The position numbers were made by a program, and so were the translations under genes. Shown here in pieces: positions 63,981 through 64,000 of a DNA stretch of 64,000 nt (position 1 is its first letter; the number at the start of each line of letters is the position of its first letter). Source of the stretch: an uncultured Clostridia bacterium (GTDB taxonomy: Bacteria; Bacillota; Clostridia; Oscillospirales; Acutalibacteraceae); contig CANQGK010000011.1 of assembly GCA_947623175.1 (NCBI GenBank), forward strand, positions 1 through 64,000. The letters are read 5' to 3'. The notes beneath the pieces were generated by a model. It searched no databases. It worked only from the letters and a program-made list of their open reading frames with translations, and had not been told where the DNA came from.

Positions 63981-64000
63981 ATGAAAGACGTTACACCCGG
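63981..64000 (+). CDS. Start of a gene cut by the window end
   Basis: AAGGGGGGA is followed by ATG and the codons for MKDVTP. Only six complete residues are visible, so no identity can be given. Position and the operator-like palindrome upstream suggest that the glycan locus, or its regulator, continues. Confidence 0.6.

Overview
The window looks like a chromosomal segment of an anaerobic Gram-positive Clostridia bacterium, probably a gut or rumen relative of the Ruminococcaceae/Oscillospirales. The pointers are a SAM-I riboswitch before metK, a T-box before pheST, an NfnAB pair, IreB, sugar ABC importers without their own ATPase, DUF5696 and NHL/Yip1 proteins, and a type I dockerin. No rRNA or tRNA gene was seen. 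Everything here was read by eye; family names come from recognised motifs, not from searches.

Layout. (1) 1-13,010 is accessory DNA: degenerate ~60-bp repeats (11-335); a minus-strand type I restriction-modification operon in the order HTH, fic, hsdM, unknown 128-aa protein, hsdS, unknown 282-aa protein, hsdR; a lone tnpV; an array of small hairpins delimited by ATGATG/CATCAT; a promoter, structured RNA and terminator in front of two small unknown genes; a DUF4143 ATPase whose promoter lies in three 23-bp direct repeats; and a GNAT acetyltransferase. (2) 13,080-20,120 is mostly core: SAM riboswitch-metK-nfnA-nfnB, a DUF378 protein, a 271-bp MITE-like element with 27-bp perfect inverted ends directly upstream of the murA promoter, murA, a walJ-like gene and rlmH. 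(3) 20,149-24,476 is a small carbohydrate cluster: beta-helix GH28-like protein, URO-D-like protein and GH36 alpha-galactosidase. (4) 24,536-29,567, minus strand: ireB, pheT, pheS with its T-box, and a nucleoside-hydrolase-like protein. (5) 29,866-63,831 is a large glycan-use locus. It holds two binding-protein-dependent importers with four permeases, an NHL-Yip1 membrane protein and a DUF5696 lipoprotein between them, a 1,808-residue membrane-anchored protein built from about seven copies of an unrecognised ~190-residue module, a lipid-anchored TIM-barrel hydrolase, a dockerin protein carrying three more such modules, GH78, SGNH, a DUF3863-like protein, an AraC regulator, a truncated dehydrogenase-like protein, an intracellular paralogue of the lipoprotein hydrolase, GH38 and a second SGNH esterase.

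How it may work (inference): the surface modules and dockerin protein hold a complex, probably plant-derived, glycan containing rhamnose, galactose or mannose. The lipoprotein hydrolase trims it outside, the two importers take up oligosaccharides using a shared ATPase encoded elsewhere, and the intracellular rhamnosidase, mannosidase, galactosidase and esterases finish degradation under AraC and possibly LacI-type control. The most novel-looking items are the repeated module shared by the giant protein and the dockerin protein, the outside/inside paralogous hydrolase pair, the NHL-Yip1/DUF5696 pair between the importers, and the riboswitch-like RNA at 10,141-10,307.
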